64,000 nt of DNA, from positions 11,265,501 through 11,329,500 of the forward strand of contig CM075201.1 of assembly GCA_037577475.1 (NCBI GenBank), in the 5' to 3' direction. Shown piece by piece: positions 63,118-64,000 of the stretch. Below the pieces are notes generated by a model. It had not been told where the DNA came from. It worked only from the letters and a program-made list of their open reading frames with translations, and did not search any database. Source of the DNA: Chaunax sp. Z400 (Eukaryota; Chordata; Actinopteri; Lophiiformes; Chaunacidae). A program made the translations under genes and the position numbers. How positions within the stretch are numbered: the stretch's first letter is position 1; each line of letters starts with the position of its first letter.

Positions 63118-64000
63118 AAAGTGAAAAAAGTGAAAAACAACCTGACATTTCATTGTGGTTTGAACTTTATAACCAAATTAAATGGTGGCCCTTATCTTAG
63201 TTAGTGTCTTCCAGTTGCTATGCAGATTGTTCTGCTCAGTAGCAACGGCCCTATTTCATCAGTCTTACAACTAGAAAGATACGAACCAGGAAGAGAAGAA
63301 ACTTCGGTACATTTTTAATGGACAGCTGGATGTTTATTGTTCCTATGAAAACTCTTGGAACACCCCAACCCTCAGCTATTGTGATACCATTAAGAACTTG
63401 ACAATTCTCCACAACAGTCATTGAGTGAGTTACATTATGGTCAAATAAAAAGTTTGCTTTTGTCGTAGGTCTAATAGTCACCAGAAAATGAAGCATTAAC
63501 ATGATTCCATTGACAAAAAAATGTTTGAGTAGCCATTTAGTTGCAGAGATTTGTTTTATTACCAATATTTTCATTTAAAACTTTACATCAAACAGGGGTT
63601 TACTGCAAAAATCATATGAAAAAGAAAATACGTTTTTCTCAAAACACAATACTCTTATAAAAGTTCAAAGTGTTGAGTTTGTTTAATTTTGGTACATTCG
63701 ACATGTCTGTACATGTTTAACATTTGTTTGTGGCTATACTGAATTCATATAGCAGGATGAGAGTCCTTTAATAATTCAATGAAAGATCATATAGTGTGAT
63801 TATGAGATGAAATCACACACCAGAGATGTGTTTAAGGACACCTTTACATTTTGCTGCCTTCTACCGCTGCTGAGAGACCATCTGTCTGAGTTTACATTCT
63901 AGTGAAATAATTATATTTAATACATGAGTCCTGATCCACCACTGACTCATTATTTCCTCATTAATGAATGGCATGACTGTATTGGCTCAAAGTTGATTCA

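Larger units (their letters stand above)
32521..64000. repeat. Segmental tandem duplication, copy B
   Basis: Second copy, same orientation and gene order as 1-32520, cut off by the window end. Non-coding stretches not listed separately for copy B match their copy A counterparts and hold nothing additional. Private differences are the 491-bp absence at 43550, the SINE at 45670, the 27-bp in-frame deletion in exon 57573-57693, the 901-bp duplication ending near 59690 and an 11-base intron deletion near 61887. Confidence 0.97.

Overview
The window looks like teleost (probably percomorph) nuclear DNA. The genes are split by GT-AG introns. Recognisable vertebrate exons include propionyl-CoA carboxylase alpha (PCCA), doublecortin/DCLK, TMEM47-like, a CEP164-like N-terminus and vigilin KH domains. 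Fish-type repeats are also present: a tRNA-derived SINE, L1-like and other LINE remnants, a Tc1-like remnant and GATA/TG microsatellites. No prokaryotic features, rRNA genes or CRISPR arrays were seen.

The dominant structure is a head-to-tail tandem duplication with a period of about 32.5 kb. Copy A is 1-32520 and copy B is 32521-64000, still incomplete at the right edge. The window opens inside an AT-rich minisatellite that recurs complete at 32312-33284 on the A/B boundary, so the array probably extends past both ends. The coordinate offset starts at 32520 and changes at a few indels. Copy A has 491 bp missing from B (11032-11522). Copy B has an extra SINE (45670-45920), a 27-bp in-frame exon deletion and a 901-bp partial module duplication. 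I saw no differences over the first ~9.3 kb of the unit, then scattered SNPs and small indels.

Layout of one unit, left to right: minisatellite; L1-like LINE remnant; two minus-strand exons ending a coiled-coil protein; a zinc-finger family pseudogene with a frameshift; hairpin (MITE-like) and hAT-like repeats; exon 1 of a TMEM47-like gene (minus strand); dispersed teleost repeats; one orphan doublecortin/DCLK exon; seven 3' exons of pcca whose last exon lacks the biotin-carrier domain; a Tc1-like remnant; and a chimeric gene. The chimera starts with tandem CEP164-like modules (acidic exon, helical exon, WW-like exon) and continues into vigilin KH1-KH3, then KH13-KH14. A LINE fragment sits at the fusion point. 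The final 2.3 kb of the unit is non-coding.

The chimera is the most notable object. Its exons join in frame to give an open frame of 718 codons in copy A. The number of N-terminal modules differs between copies. Between modules the helical exon differs at 11 of 112 bases, every affected codon changing its amino acid, while the introns on either side differ at 3 of 429 and 1 of 427 bases. That is what diversifying selection on a young, amplifying gene would look like. The mosaic of partial genes resembles recently assembled repeat-rich regions such as sex-linked or supernumerary chromosome segments, but that is inference. A false (haplotype) duplication in the assembly must also be excluded.
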